Assembly (NCBI RefSeq): GCF_036038375.1
Contig: NZ_CP107935.1
Span: 3,534,001-3,598,000 of the forward strand
Source of the DNA: Streptomyces sp. NBC_00414
GTDB lineage: Bacteria > Actinomycetota > Actinomycetes > Streptomycetales > Streptomycetaceae
Length of the DNA stretch: 64,000 bases
Reading direction: 5' to 3'
Shown here in pieces: positions 50,884 to 57,954 of the stretch. The position numbers and the translations under genes are program-made. The notes under the pieces were generated by a model. That model saw only the letters and a program-made list of their open reading frames with translations. It ran no database searches and was not told where the DNA came from. How positions within the stretch are numbered: the first letter of the stretch is position 1; every line of letters starts with the position of its first letter.

Positions 50884-51167
50884 GCGTCCACCCCCGCCCA
50901 TGAACGCACCCGGATCGCGGCGATCAGGCAGACCGGAGAGGCGGGGTCGTCGGGGGTCTCGCTGTCCTCGGTCCACGTCCACTCGGCACCCGGCAGCGGC
51001 TCGAAGCCGAGCACGCTGAGCGCGTCCGTACGTTCCGTGAACGTCGGCACCGGCAGCGCCCGGTCGAAGCCGAACTCAGGCCACCGCTCGATGGTGTTGA
51101 GCAGCACCACGTACAGGCGCCACGGGCCCCGGCTCACGGACATCTGAGCGGTGAACTCCCCCGCCAT
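50880..51167 (-). CDS. Small AICE protein (DUF6303-like)
   Basis: This 95-residue protein contains LYVVLLNTIERWPEFGFDR and ALSVLGFEPLPGAEWTW, features I associate with a small Streptomyces family of unknown function. The family name is from memory and uncertain. It is coupled to both neighbours (TGATG upstream, GTGA downstream). Confidence 0.65.
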   Translation of the reverse strand: MAGEFTAQMSVSRGPWRLYVVLLNTIERWPEFGFDRALPVPTFTERTDALSVLGFEPLPGAEWTWTEDSETPDDPASPVCLIAAIRVRSWAGVDA

Positions 51168-51430
51168 CACGCCACGTCCGAGAAAGCGGCGCCGTCCCGG
51201 TTGGCCAGCACGAGGCGGGCGGCGAGCACCTTGCGGTGGGCCCGCCGCAGCCGGCGCGTGTCCGTCTCGGTGACCGGCCGGTCCAACAGGCTGATCTGCA
51301 CATCCAGCAGCTCAACTTCAGCCTGGATGAGCGGCATCTCAATCCAGATGGCGTCCAGCTCCCCGAACGTCGGCTCGCGGTCGAAGTCGTCGGCGGTAAC
51401 GTCCGTCTGAACAGCACCGATGTGCTTCAT
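51167..51430 (-). CDS. Small AICE protein (DUF6284-like)
   Basis: This 87-residue helical acidic protein includes PTFGELDAIWIEMPLIQAEV and a second helix with RRLRRAHRKVLAARLVL. It is the first gene of the leftward transfer operon that ends with traB, and GGAG precedes its ATG. Function is unknown, and the family label is from memory. Confidence 0.7.
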   Translation of the reverse strand: MKHIGAVQTDVTADDFDREPTFGELDAIWIEMPLIQAEVELLDVQISLLDRPVTETDTRRLRRAHRKVLAARLVLANRDGAAFSDVA

Positions 51431-52128
51431 GGGTCGTGTCTCCTTAAGAGGGTGGAACGGCCCGAACAGCGGCACCGGTGCTCGAACACCGGTGCCGCCC
51501 GCCGTTGTGGAGTCAGCAGATTCCGGCTCCCTGCAACCCCACCCGTACGAGCACCGCGTGCAGCGGGGCCCGGACGGGCAGGGGAGGCAACCGGCCGCAG
51601 GCGCGAAGCCTGCGGCGGAAGAAGGCGACCGGCGAAAGTGGTGTGCGGGCGCCGCCGGCCGGTCGACTGCGGCGGCGCCCTGAGAATGTCGTCGGTTCAC
51701 ACCGACCTCCCTCAGCGAGAAGGGGAAACGGCTTCACCGGTGCGCCCTTGCGGGGCGGACCGGTCCCGAGCCGGTGAATCGGGCGCGTCATCGTCACTGC
51801 TCTGACGCCAGCAGGCGGCTTGCACGAACGGTGCAAGGTGGCGTGCCGCCGACGACGTCACCCGGTCGTCTCGGGGGCGGTCTTCTCATCCCGCCACGTG
51901 CATTGGAGCCCGCTGTACTTCCCCACACCCGTCACCGGGTGGCGCCTGCCAGGCGCATAGGGGGAGAGCTGCGTACATCACGACGGTTTGCCCCCGGACC
52001 CTCGCCCTAGGCACCTACCGTGACCGCCGCTCCCGCGTCAGCCCCGCACGATCACTGTTCAGTTCTCAATCAATCGGCGCTTCCTTCGTACTCACCCCTT
52101 GTGGGGCTTTCCTCCGGGCACACCCATA
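51431..52128. other. Long leader-like region upstream of the transfer operon
   Basis: About 700 bases lie between the repressed promoter (operator at 52129) and the first transfer gene. They contain hairpins at 51469-51498 and 51819-51837. Two minus-strand frames stay open. One starts at GTG 51700 after GAGGGAGG and runs in frame into the DUF6284-like gene, encoding a Cys-rich stretch (GCLPCPSGPRCTRC). The other covers 51513-51836. I cannot decide whether either is translated. Confidence 0.5.
51469..51498 (-). terminator. 12-bp hairpin just before the transfer operon
   Basis: GCGGCACCGGTG and CACCGGTGCCGC form a perfect stem with a six-base loop, about 40 bases upstream of the first gene of the transfer operon. 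It may attenuate transcription. No T-run follows. Confidence 0.6.
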
Positions 52129-52154
52129 GACTGGACCGGTGGACCGGTCCAGTC
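52129..52154. promoter_or_regulatory. GntR-1 operator B over a leftward promoter
   Basis: GACTGGACCGGT, two bases, ACCGGTCCAGTC are perfect 12-bp arms, the best of the four sites. On the minus strand a TTGACT (-35 like, 52151-52156) overlaps the right arm, so bound repressor would block the promoter of the transfer operon. Confidence 0.85.
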
Positions 52155-52227
52155 AAGCGATGCGGCATTCGCTTTGTCGACATACGAAGCATCACCGCTG
52201 GCCAGAGGACTAAAAAGCATCAAAAAA

Positions 52228-52253
52228 AGCTGGACCGGCAGACCGGTCCAGCT
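52228..52253 (-). terminator. GntR-1 operator C doubling as the regulator's terminator
   Basis: AGCTGGACCGGC, two bases, ACCGGTCCAGCT match at 11 of 12 positions. Read leftward the hairpin lies 20 bases after the GntR stop and is followed by TTTTTTT, making a classic intrinsic terminator. The same DNA fits the operator consensus. Confidence 0.85.
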
Positions 52254-52273
52254 CTCCTATGGGTAACTCAGAC

Positions 52274-52990
52274 CTACATCGCATAGGTCTCCACCTGCTC
52301 ATAGTGAGGGGAGGGTGTGACCCCCTCTTCACATACGAGCGGGCGCCCTTGTTGGTCGTACGCGGTGTGCAGGATGACGCCAACCGCCGTCGCCTCAGAC
52401 AGCGCAAGGTGGTGCGACTCGTGCTCGGTTGCGAGCCTCACCGTGGTCACGTCCACCCCCTCCGCCGGATAGCGGCCGGTCTGTCGACGAACGTAGCGAG
52501 TCGTCCCCTCGGCAATGGGAGCGGTGTCCGCAAGCCGGGGGGAGGCTTCCGCGATCTCCGGCGGGAACCACGCTTCCGCGTAGCTGTGCGGGCTCCCGTC
52601 CGGGAGCCGGTGGAGTCGAATGCGCCGCAATGCGGAGACTCCCGAATCCAGGCGCAGCGCGGCGGCCACGCGCACCGAGGGCTCGGCCCAATCTGGCTCA
52701 CCGACCCTCTCGTAGGGCATGCCTCCAGAGATACGGGCGGAACCCGCCCGTCGTGCGCCCGCCGGCCGCGCGACGGGGGTGTTCGCCACGACGAATCCCG
52801 TGCCCTGTTTGGCCACGACGATACCGTCGTTGCGCAGCACATCCATTGCCTTGATGGCGGTCGCACGGGACACCGACCACTGTTCTGCGAGGTCCCGCCC
52901 GGACGGCAGTGGCTCATCCGGCTCGAACTCGCCAGCGGCGATGCGGGCACGTAGTGACTCCGCGATCTCCTCGTACTTCAGTAGGGCCAT
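52274..52990 (-). CDS. GntR-family repressor with UTRA domain (element 1)
   Basis: This 238-residue protein has an N-terminal winged helix (IAAGEFEPDEPLPSGRDLAE, WSVSRATAIKAMDVLRNDGI) and a C-terminal UTRA effector domain (LRRIRLHRLPDGSPHSYAE, AVGVILHTAYD). It is functionally like KorSA of pSAM2, which keeps transfer and replication silent. ATG 52990 with GGAAGGGA is preferred to an upstream frame. Operators lie in its own promoter, its terminator and two operon promoters. Confidence 0.9.
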   Translation of the reverse strand: MALLKYEEIAESLRARIAAGEFEPDEPLPSGRDLAEQWSVSRATAIKAMDVLRNDGIVVAKQGTGFVVANTPVARPAGARRAGSARISGGMPYERVGEPDWAEPSVRVAAALRLDSGVSALRRIRLHRLPDGSPHSYAEAWFPPEIAEASPRLADTAPIAEGTTRYVRRQTGRYPAEGVDVTTVRLATEHESHHLALSEATAVGVILHTAYDQQGRPLVCEEGVTPSPHYEQVETYAM

Positions 52991-53011
52991 GACTTCCCTT
53001 CCTACACTCCA

Positions 53012-53037
53012 GGGTGGACTGGTCCACCGGTACACAC
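53012..53037. promoter_or_regulatory. GntR-1 operator D between gntR and the methyltransferase gene
   Basis: GGGTGGACTGGT, two bases, ACCGGTACACAC match at 9 of 12 positions, with an internal GGTGGAC/GTCCACC palindrome. It lies 22 bases from the gntR start and 13 from the divergent methyltransferase start, so it can control both. Confidence 0.7.
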
Positions 53038-53049
53038 CATACTGCTGCT

Positions 53050-53886
53050 ATGTCGAATCGCGAATTGGCCCCCTCTGTCCTGCGCTTTTACGGCGAGACC
53101 GTGAACGAAGGCAGCCGCCTGCGTCGCTCGGCAGACGGCCGTCTCGAACTGGCCCGAACGCAGGAACTCCTACGTCGCTTCCTACCGCCGACCCCCGCCC
53201 GGGTGCTGGACGTCGGGGGCGGCACCGGAGTGCATGCGGAGTGGCTGGTGAAGGACGGATACGAGGTGTCCTTGTTGGACCCCATCCCCCGCCACGTTGA
53301 GCAGGCGTCTGCTGTCTGCCCGGCATCACTCGGAGACGCACGAGACCTGGATGCGGTCGATGACAGCTATGACGTCGTCCAACTACTCGGCCCGCTCTAC
53401 CACTTGCCCGACGCCGACGACCGCCGCAAGGCACTCTCTGAGGCCCGACGCGTGGTGAAGCCGGGAGGGTTGGTGGCCGCAGCGGCGATCAACCGCTATG
53501 CCTCGCTGTTCGAGCACGTCACATACGCGCATCTGCACACCGAGCGCATGCAGGGGGCAATCTCAAAGATTCTCCGAACTGCGGTGCACGACGGCGATCA
53601 CTTCACCCTGGCGTACTTCCATCGCGGCGAAGAGCTTGCTGACGAGCTTCGGGAATCAGGGCTCGTCGACGTGCAGGTGTTCGGGATCGAAGGTCCAGCA
53701 TGGTCGCTCGTGAAGGCGGTGGAACAGCAGCCGGGTGACGGACCCACAGACGATCTGATCGCGTCCGCCATGACGGCCGCGCGAATGGCTGAGCCGTACC
53801 CGGAACTGCTAGCCGCTAGCTCACACTTGCTCGCGGTAGGCCGGGCTCCTGCCTCTCCGCCCGGCGAGTGCGTGAGCGGTGCGTGA
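53050..53886 (+). CDS. Class I SAM-dependent methyltransferase (cargo of element 1)
   Basis: This 278-residue protein has motif I ARVLDVGGGTGVHAEWLV near residue 58, motif II SLLDPIPRHVEQA, and the post-motif sequence YDVVQLLGPLYHLPDADDR seen in UbiE/small-molecule methyltransferases. The substrate is unknown. There is no ribosome site, and ATG 53050 lies close to the operator, so the message is probably leaderless and under GntR-1 control. It is the last gene before the right att copy. Confidence 0.85.
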   Translation: MSNRELAPSVLRFYGETVNEGSRLRRSADGRLELARTQELLRRFLPPTPARVLDVGGGTGVHAEWLVKDGYEVSLLDPIPRHVEQASAVCPASLGDARDLDAVDDSYDVVQLLGPLYHLPDADDRRKALSEARRVVKPGGLVAAAAINRYASLFEHVTYAHLHTERMQGAISKILRTAVHDGDHFTLAYFHRGEELADELRESGLVDVQVFGIEGPAWSLVKAVEQQPGDGPTDDLIASAMTAARMAEPYPELLAASSHLLAVGRAPASPPGECVSGA

Positions 53887-53960
53887 GCCAACAGCGTGAG
53901 CGGTCGCGCGTCGACTCCGCCCCAGGTCAGGGCATCTTTGAGGCACGTCATGACCACGCT

Positions 53961-54002
53961 CTCCGGAGCCGTGTGCGCAGGTTCGAATCCTGCCGGGGGC
54001 AC
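53961..54002. repeat. att site (right copy of element 1, left copy of element 2)
   Basis: Exact 42-base copy of the tRNA-Arg 3' half. The 5' half of the tRNA is absent, so this is not a tRNA gene. A second, different integrase gene begins 257 bases to the right, in the same orientation as integrase 1 relative to its own att copy. Confidence 0.93.
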
Positions 54003-54019
54003 ACTGTGCAAGTGTGCCC

Positions 54020-54059
54020 AAGACCCCGCCATCAGCGGTTTCGCTGAGGACGGGGTCTT
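54020..54059. terminator. Stem-loop just inside element 2
   Basis: AAGACCCCG (54020-54028) pairs with CGGGGTCTT (54051-54059), and TCAGCG pairs with CGCTGA inside. It takes the place, relative to att, of the tRNA terminator in element 1, so each element seems to carry a terminator for the tRNA it rebuilds. Confidence 0.7.
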
Positions 54060-54210
54060 CGCGTGTCTGCAGCCATGCGCAAGCGGAGGCCGCCGAAAGC
54101 AGCCGTTTGCCAGTGATCACGTTGTAATAGCGTGTTGATCTATCTGCGCGACGCCGCACGTCAGGGGACGTTTTCGCGCCTGCCTAGCGTCGCCGTGCAG
54201 GCATGAAGAA

Positions 54211-54232
54211 AGCCCCGGACCTCTCCAGGGCT
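54211..54232 (-). terminator. Terminator of integrase 2
   Basis: Read leftward, AGCCCTGG and CCGGGGCT form a stem with a six-base loop followed by TTCTT, 27 bases after the integrase stop. Confidence 0.7.
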
Positions 54233-54258
54233 CTCGTCCATCGGTCCTGCGGACCGTT

Positions 54259-55647
54259 TCACTTTCCGGTGTCGTCCTCCTCCCCCAGACCCCTCAAGAT
54301 CCGGTCGTTCATCTCGTGCTCCTGGCCGTCGATGCACTTCGCGTAGATCTTGAGCAGCACGTCGACCGAGTGACCCGCACGAGCGGCCACGTCCGGTGCC
54401 GGAACTCCGGAGTTGAGCCACTGCGAGACGCCCGCATGCCGAAGGTCGTACGGCCGGAAGGCGAGCACGGATAAGACCTGTTCCGGCATGAGCGCCAGCT
54501 CTCGCGTCTGCTTCCACACGCGCGAGTACGACGACGCGGCTACGACGTTGCCCCGCTCACTGGCGAAGAGCCGGCCGTCCTTCGCCGTACCGAACTCCTT
54601 CAGGTGCTCCCGAAGCAGCCGGACGAGGGGCGGTGGTATCGGCACGATGCGCACCTCGCCCTCCGCCCGCTGCTTCAGGCCCCTTCTGTCATGCGCTTCA
54701 CCGGAGTCCGTCCATGCCTTGCCCGCCGTCGGACGCGTCTCGGCCAGCTCAATACGACCCCAGCCTTTCGCCGGGAGAGCGCAGTCCGAACGACGAAGAC
54801 CCAGTGCCTCACCGGGTCGCATGGCCGCGTAGTACAGGCAGCCGAAGAACGCCCGCAGCCGTCGACCGCTGGCCCGCTCGTAGCCACCCACGTACGTCAC
54901 CGCCGCCAGCAGCTCACGCGCCTGCCGCGGATTGACGACCACTCGGCGGTCAACCTCCTGCACTGGCCGTTTACCGCGCTTGCGGCGTACTCGGCTCAGC
55001 GGGTTCGAGGGCAACAGCTCCAACTCAACTGCGTACTCCAGTGCGTTGAACACCACCGCCCGACGCCGCCGGTACGTCTGCGTAGCCGCAGGTTTGCCGT
55101 CCAGCTTCCGCCCGAGACCGTCGATCAGCCCATGTACCCGAACGATCTCCTGCAACTCGGCCACCGGAAGCGACGCCCGCTCGATCCACCGCACTGCGGC
55201 CGAGATCTCATCCGGCCGTTCCCTGTCCCGCCGGGGCACAGGCAGGACGTACGAGCGCAGTGCGCGGCGCACGAGGTCCGGCGCCGGCCGTCCCCGTACC
55301 GGCTTGACCAGCACAGGGACAGCCGTCGCCAGAGAGTCGGTTACGCTGTCCCGCTGCTTCGCGGACGCCTCCGCCCACCTGGCATCGACGTAACTGACCG
55401 CCAGCTCCAAGAACGAGAGCGCAGCCCTGCCGCCGCGCAGTGAGTCGGGCAGTCCAGACACCGTGTCGAAGGGCTCTCCCTTGTCCACAGTGCGGAGCAA
55501 CTTCGCGCGGAAGCGGTCAGCCAGTGCCTTTGTCTTGTACGACTCGCTGAACGACTGACCGTCGACCACCCAGCGAACGAGATAGGTCACTTTCTTGGTC
55601 GTCCGATTGACCGAGAGCTTCCATACGGAGACCTTGTACGACTTCAC
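54259..55647 (-). CDS. int: Tyrosine site-specific integrase of element 2
   Basis: This 462-residue integrase has a complete C-terminal catalytic set: Arg in YAAMRPGEALGL, then RPYDLRHAGVSQWL, ARAGHSVDVLLK and Tyr in LKIYAKCIDG. It shares with integrase 1 the stretch TDSGE-HDRRGLK and the general length, but is clearly a different lineage. It lies beside the same 42-bp att sequence, so it should use the same tRNA site. GTG 55647 overlaps the excisionase stop. Confidence 0.93.
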   Translation of the reverse strand: MKSYKVSVWKLSVNRTTKKVTYLVRWVVDGQSFSESYKTKALADRFRAKLLRTVDKGEPFDTVSGLPDSLRGGRAALSFLELAVSYVDARWAEASAKQRDSVTDSLATAVPVLVKPVRGRPAPDLVRRALRSYVLPVPRRDRERPDEISAAVRWIERASLPVAELQEIVRVHGLIDGLGRKLDGKPAATQTYRRRRAVVFNALEYAVELELLPSNPLSRVRRKRGKRPVQEVDRRVVVNPRQARELLAAVTYVGGYERASGRRLRAFFGCLYYAAMRPGEALGLRRSDCALPAKGWGRIELAETRPTAGKAWTDSGEAHDRRGLKQRAEGEVRIVPIPPPLVRLLREHLKEFGTAKDGRLFASERGNVVAASSYSRVWKQTRELALMPEQVLSVLAFRPYDLRHAGVSQWLNSGVPAPDVAARAGHSVDVLLKIYAKCIDGQEHEMNDRILRGLGEEDDTGK

Positions 55648-55847
55648 GACGCGGCCCCCTCCGCACGCTGCTCCAACCAGTCGTTGAGCACGTCTCGCCG
55701 GACCCGTAACTCGCCGTTCGGTAACCGGATGCAGCGCGGAGCTATGCGCAGTTCCCGCCAGCGGTAGAAGGTGCGCCGGGAGATCCCGCCCAGCTCGTCG
55801 AGCACCTGCCGCACGGTGAGCAGTTCGGCCGGCTTCTCACGCGCCAT
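55644..55847 (-). CDS. xis: Excisionase-like helix-turn-helix protein of element 2
   Basis: This 67-residue protein has LTVRQVLDELGGISRRTFYRW, then APRCIRLPNGELRVRRDVLNDWL, parallel to the excisionase of element 1. ATG 55847 lies inside the 3' end of the replication gene. A GTG three codons earlier is also possible. It is coupled to the integrase by GTGA. Confidence 0.88.
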   Translation of the reverse strand: MAREKPAELLTVRQVLDELGGISRRTFYRWRELRIAPRCIRLPNGELRVRRDVLNDWLEQRAEGAAS

Positions 55848-57198
55848 GAGGATCACCGCTCTCCCGCACCGACGCGGCCAGGAGCGCGGCCTCCGGCGAG
55901 TAGCCGCGCCCGGCGTAGCGCCACTGGCCGACCGTGACGGTTGGCCGCTCGCCTATGCCGAGGGCTGTCCGCTGTTCCTCAGCGCGGTGATCTGCACGGG
56001 CCTGACGGAGCGCGGTCAGGGCGGTGGAGTAGCGGCGTGACTTGGTGGAGAAGTGGCCGCCGTAGCCGAGCATGTGCGCCCAGCGCCGTAGGCCGAGGGG
56101 TTCGAACGGAGGCAGGCCTCCGAGCCACCAGCAGGTGCTGATCAGGCGGAGTACGTGAGCCCGTACCGGCAACATGACCAGGTCCCGTGCGTGGTGAACC
56201 CGGCCGTCCACCGCGCCGGCGGACTCCGCTCCCTTGGCCGCGTACTTGGCGATGTAGCCCGCGACAGCAGCCGAGGTCAGCCGCTCCCCCGCGCCGAACG
56301 CCGCGATGGGGCGCACGTCGACCTGTTCGCCGAACCGCAGCACCCGAGGACCGACGACCTCCGCGCCGGGAGCGACGAGCCGCACCCGCACGACGACCGC
56401 CCGCACGGCCTCCGCCAGGAGACCCGTCGTCGCCCAGCCAGGCGGGACCGAGGCCGGTCCGTCCGGGCCATCGAGGCGGATCACGGCATGGAAGTGGACC
56501 AAGCCGCGCCGCTGATACTCGGCAACCTTCGCGTACGACAGCCGCACAGCCTCGCTGATCTCCGTACGGGACAGCCCGACCCTCCGGGCGATCTCGCGGC
56601 GCAGCTCCAGCCCGAAGCGGTGCCAGAGTTGTCCGGCGTGCGCCTGCCAGAGCACGGCCCCGGCGTAGTCGTAGCAGCGCGGGCAGAGCGGTTCACCGAG
56701 CCGGGAATCGTCAGCCGTATGCCGCTCATGGCAGCCGCCCGGCGAGCCGTGTCGGCAGCACTCCCCCGGCCTCCTCGGACGGCAGGCTCGTACCTGTCCG
56801 TCGCGTTCACGACGAGTGTGGACAGGGCCGAAGCCGGGAGCGGTCAGGGTGACGAACACCCGAGGGTGCCCGCTCACCTCCTCCGTAACGTTCTTGCCGC
56901 CGACGAGTCCGGTCCGGATCAGCTGATACGTGTCCGCTCGGTAGAGCCGAGAGCAAGTCGGGCAGACAGTCGCCCGCCGGTTGCCGCACGCTGTCAGCAG
57001 CCGACCGCCGTAGACGTCCGACTCGTACGAGAACAGTGCCTCACCGGTAGTCGTGTCGAAGACGGTTGCCCCGCCGACCAGGTGAATCGGGTTGGTGCAG
57101 CCGCCGAGGCGGACGATGTTCCGTCGCCAGACCGCGAAGTCGGGCTCCGATGCCCTGGCGACCAGGGCGGCAAGGTTCTTCGGGAGAAGTGCGGTCAT
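55837..57198 (-). CDS. repSA: RepSA-type rolling-circle replication initiator
   Basis: This 453-residue initiator has Cys-rich N-terminal motifs (TVCPTC, PLCPRCYDYAGAVLW), the FVTLTAPGFGPVH motif near residue 115, the HUH metal site RGLVHFHAVIRLDG near residue 240, and a later YIAKYAAKGAE with candidate catalytic Tyr. This is the pSAM2 RepSA arrangement, which replicates the excised element as a rolling circle. Element 1 has a quite different replication module. Confidence 0.9.
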   Translation of the reverse strand: MTALLPKNLAALVARASEPDFAVWRRNIVRLGGCTNPIHLVGGATVFDTTTGEALFSYESDVYGGRLLTACGNRRATVCPTCSRLYRADTYQLIRTGLVGGKNVTEEVSGHPRVFVTLTAPGFGPVHTRRERDGQVRACRPRRPGECCRHGSPGGCHERHTADDSRLGEPLCPRCYDYAGAVLWQAHAGQLWHRFGLELRREIARRVGLSRTEISEAVRLSYAKVAEYQRRGLVHFHAVIRLDGPDGPASVPPGWATTGLLAEAVRAVVVRVRLVAPGAEVVGPRVLRFGEQVDVRPIAAFGAGERLTSAAVAGYIAKYAAKGAESAGAVDGRVHHARDLVMLPVRAHVLRLISTCWWLGGLPPFEPLGLRRWAHMLGYGGHFSTKSRRYSTALTALRQARADHRAEEQRTALGIGERPTVTVGQWRYAGRGYSPEAALLAASVRESGDPHGA

Positions 57199-57446
57199 CG
57201 CCGATCACCGCCCCCGAACGCCTGCCACATCACGGCAGTGATCCCCTGCGGTCGGGTCTTGGCGCTGAACCTGAGTGTCGGATCGGTGAGCCAGAGTGCG
57301 GCGGCATGCGCCGGGCACAGGTGTTGCTCGAAGCCGTCGAGCCCGACGAGGACTATCTGTTCCCGTCCGAGGCAGGTCGGCCGTTCTTTCTCCCTCAGCT
57401 CGCAGTCCGGATGAGGAGATTTGCGCGAACGATGCGCGGTGGACAA
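57195..57446 (-). CDS. Small AICE protein upstream of repSA
   Basis: This 83-residue protein has a basic start, then CELRERE-like and PTCLGREQIVLVGLDGFEQHL followed by CPAHAAALWL and a C-terminal GITAVMWQAFGGGDRR. Spaced Cys/His may bind zinc. It overlaps repSA (ATGA). TTG 57446 with AAGGAG ten bases upstream is chosen. An in-frame ATG at 57473 lacks a ribosome site. Function is unknown. Confidence 0.6.
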   Translation of the reverse strand: MSTAHRSRKSPHPDCELREKERPTCLGREQIVLVGLDGFEQHLCPAHAAALWLTDPTLRFSAKTRPQGITAVMWQAFGGGDRR

Positions 57447-57550
57447 AGTGTGAGTGCTCCTTTCACTGCTCATGTGGCGGATGGAGTGGGTTCCTGACGG
57501 GGTCGGGTTTGGCGACTTCGCGCCCCGTCGGGAGCCCGTCGTACGGGCGG

Positions 57551-57715
57551 TCACTGCCACTCCTCGGACGGCGCCCCAACGGCGTCGACCAGGGATGCCA
57601 CGGACGCGTGCCGCGGTAAGAGGACCGCAGGATTGGCGGTCGGGAAGTCGACCGGCTCCCGCAGGCCGGCCAGGAAGGCGGCGCGGTCACCGGAGCGGAT
57701 GACGTAGTCGGACAC
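57551..57715 (-). CDS. Small AICE protein, 54 residues
   Basis: A GTG-initiated frame with AGGGA upstream encodes MSDYVIRSGDRAAFLAGLRE onward to APSEEWQ. It lies in the colinear block between the transfer ATPase and repSA. There is no known domain. The natural codon use and ribosome site support it. Confidence 0.55.
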   Translation of the reverse strand: MSDYVIRSGDRAAFLAGLREPVDFPTANPAVLLPRHASVASLVDAVGAPSEEWQ

Positions 57716-57747
57716 GGGAGATCCCTTTCTCGGATCAGCGGGTGTGT

Positions 57748-57942
57748 TCAGAAGCGGAGTTGGCCGAGGAAGCCGTTCACGCCGTCGAGGAGCGTTTGGA
57801 CGAACGGCGCGGCCACGGTCCGGGAGAGCAGGAAGCCGAAGGTTCCGCAGATCAGTGCATCGGCCCACCTCAGGTAGCGGATGCGCAGGAGGAACCAGAT
57901 CAGCAGGCCGAGCAGCAGCACGGCGGACATGGACACCAGCAC
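57748..57942 (-). CDS. Small membrane protein of element 2
   Basis: This 64-residue protein has helix one MSAVLLLGLLIWFLLRI and a second hydrophobic stretch (ALICGTFGFLLSRTVAAPFV). The GTG start at 57942 follows AAAGGGG. It lies 12 bases after the transfer ATPase in the same operon. It may be a transfer or spread accessory, inferred from context. Confidence 0.65.
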   Translation of the reverse strand: MLVSMSAVLLLGLLIWFLLRIRYLRWADALICGTFGFLLSRTVAAPFVQTLLDGVNGFLGQLRF

Positions 57943-57954
57943 GACAGGCCCCTT

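Larger units (their letters stand above)
40521..54002. mobile_element. Actinomycete integrative and conjugative element 1
   Basis: A 13.4-kb element is bounded by exact 42-bp att repeats. It carries all modules of an AICE: integrase and excisionase next to the tRNA, replication genes (DUF3631 protein, prim-pol), a C5 methyltransferase, TraB with a clt-like repeat array, small spread and membrane proteins, a GntR-UTRA repressor with four operators, and a methyltransferase cargo gene at the far end. Most genes are leftward with ATGA, GTGA or TGATG overlaps, indicating long operons. No interrupted gene is visible, so it may be functional. Confidence 0.9.
53887..54258. other. Junction between the two integrative elements
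   Basis: These 372 bases hold no gene. They contain the shared att copy (53961-54002) and two stem-loops (54020-54059 and 54211-54232). Confidence 0.75.

Noticed and set aside
51870..52010. Riboswitch or structured RNA before the transfer operon
   Set aside because: Several GC-rich stem-loops exist but no recognisable consensus of a known riboswitch.
53961..54002. Second tRNA-Arg gene
   Set aside because: Only the 3' half is present. The acceptor 5' strand and D arm are missing, so it is an att copy.
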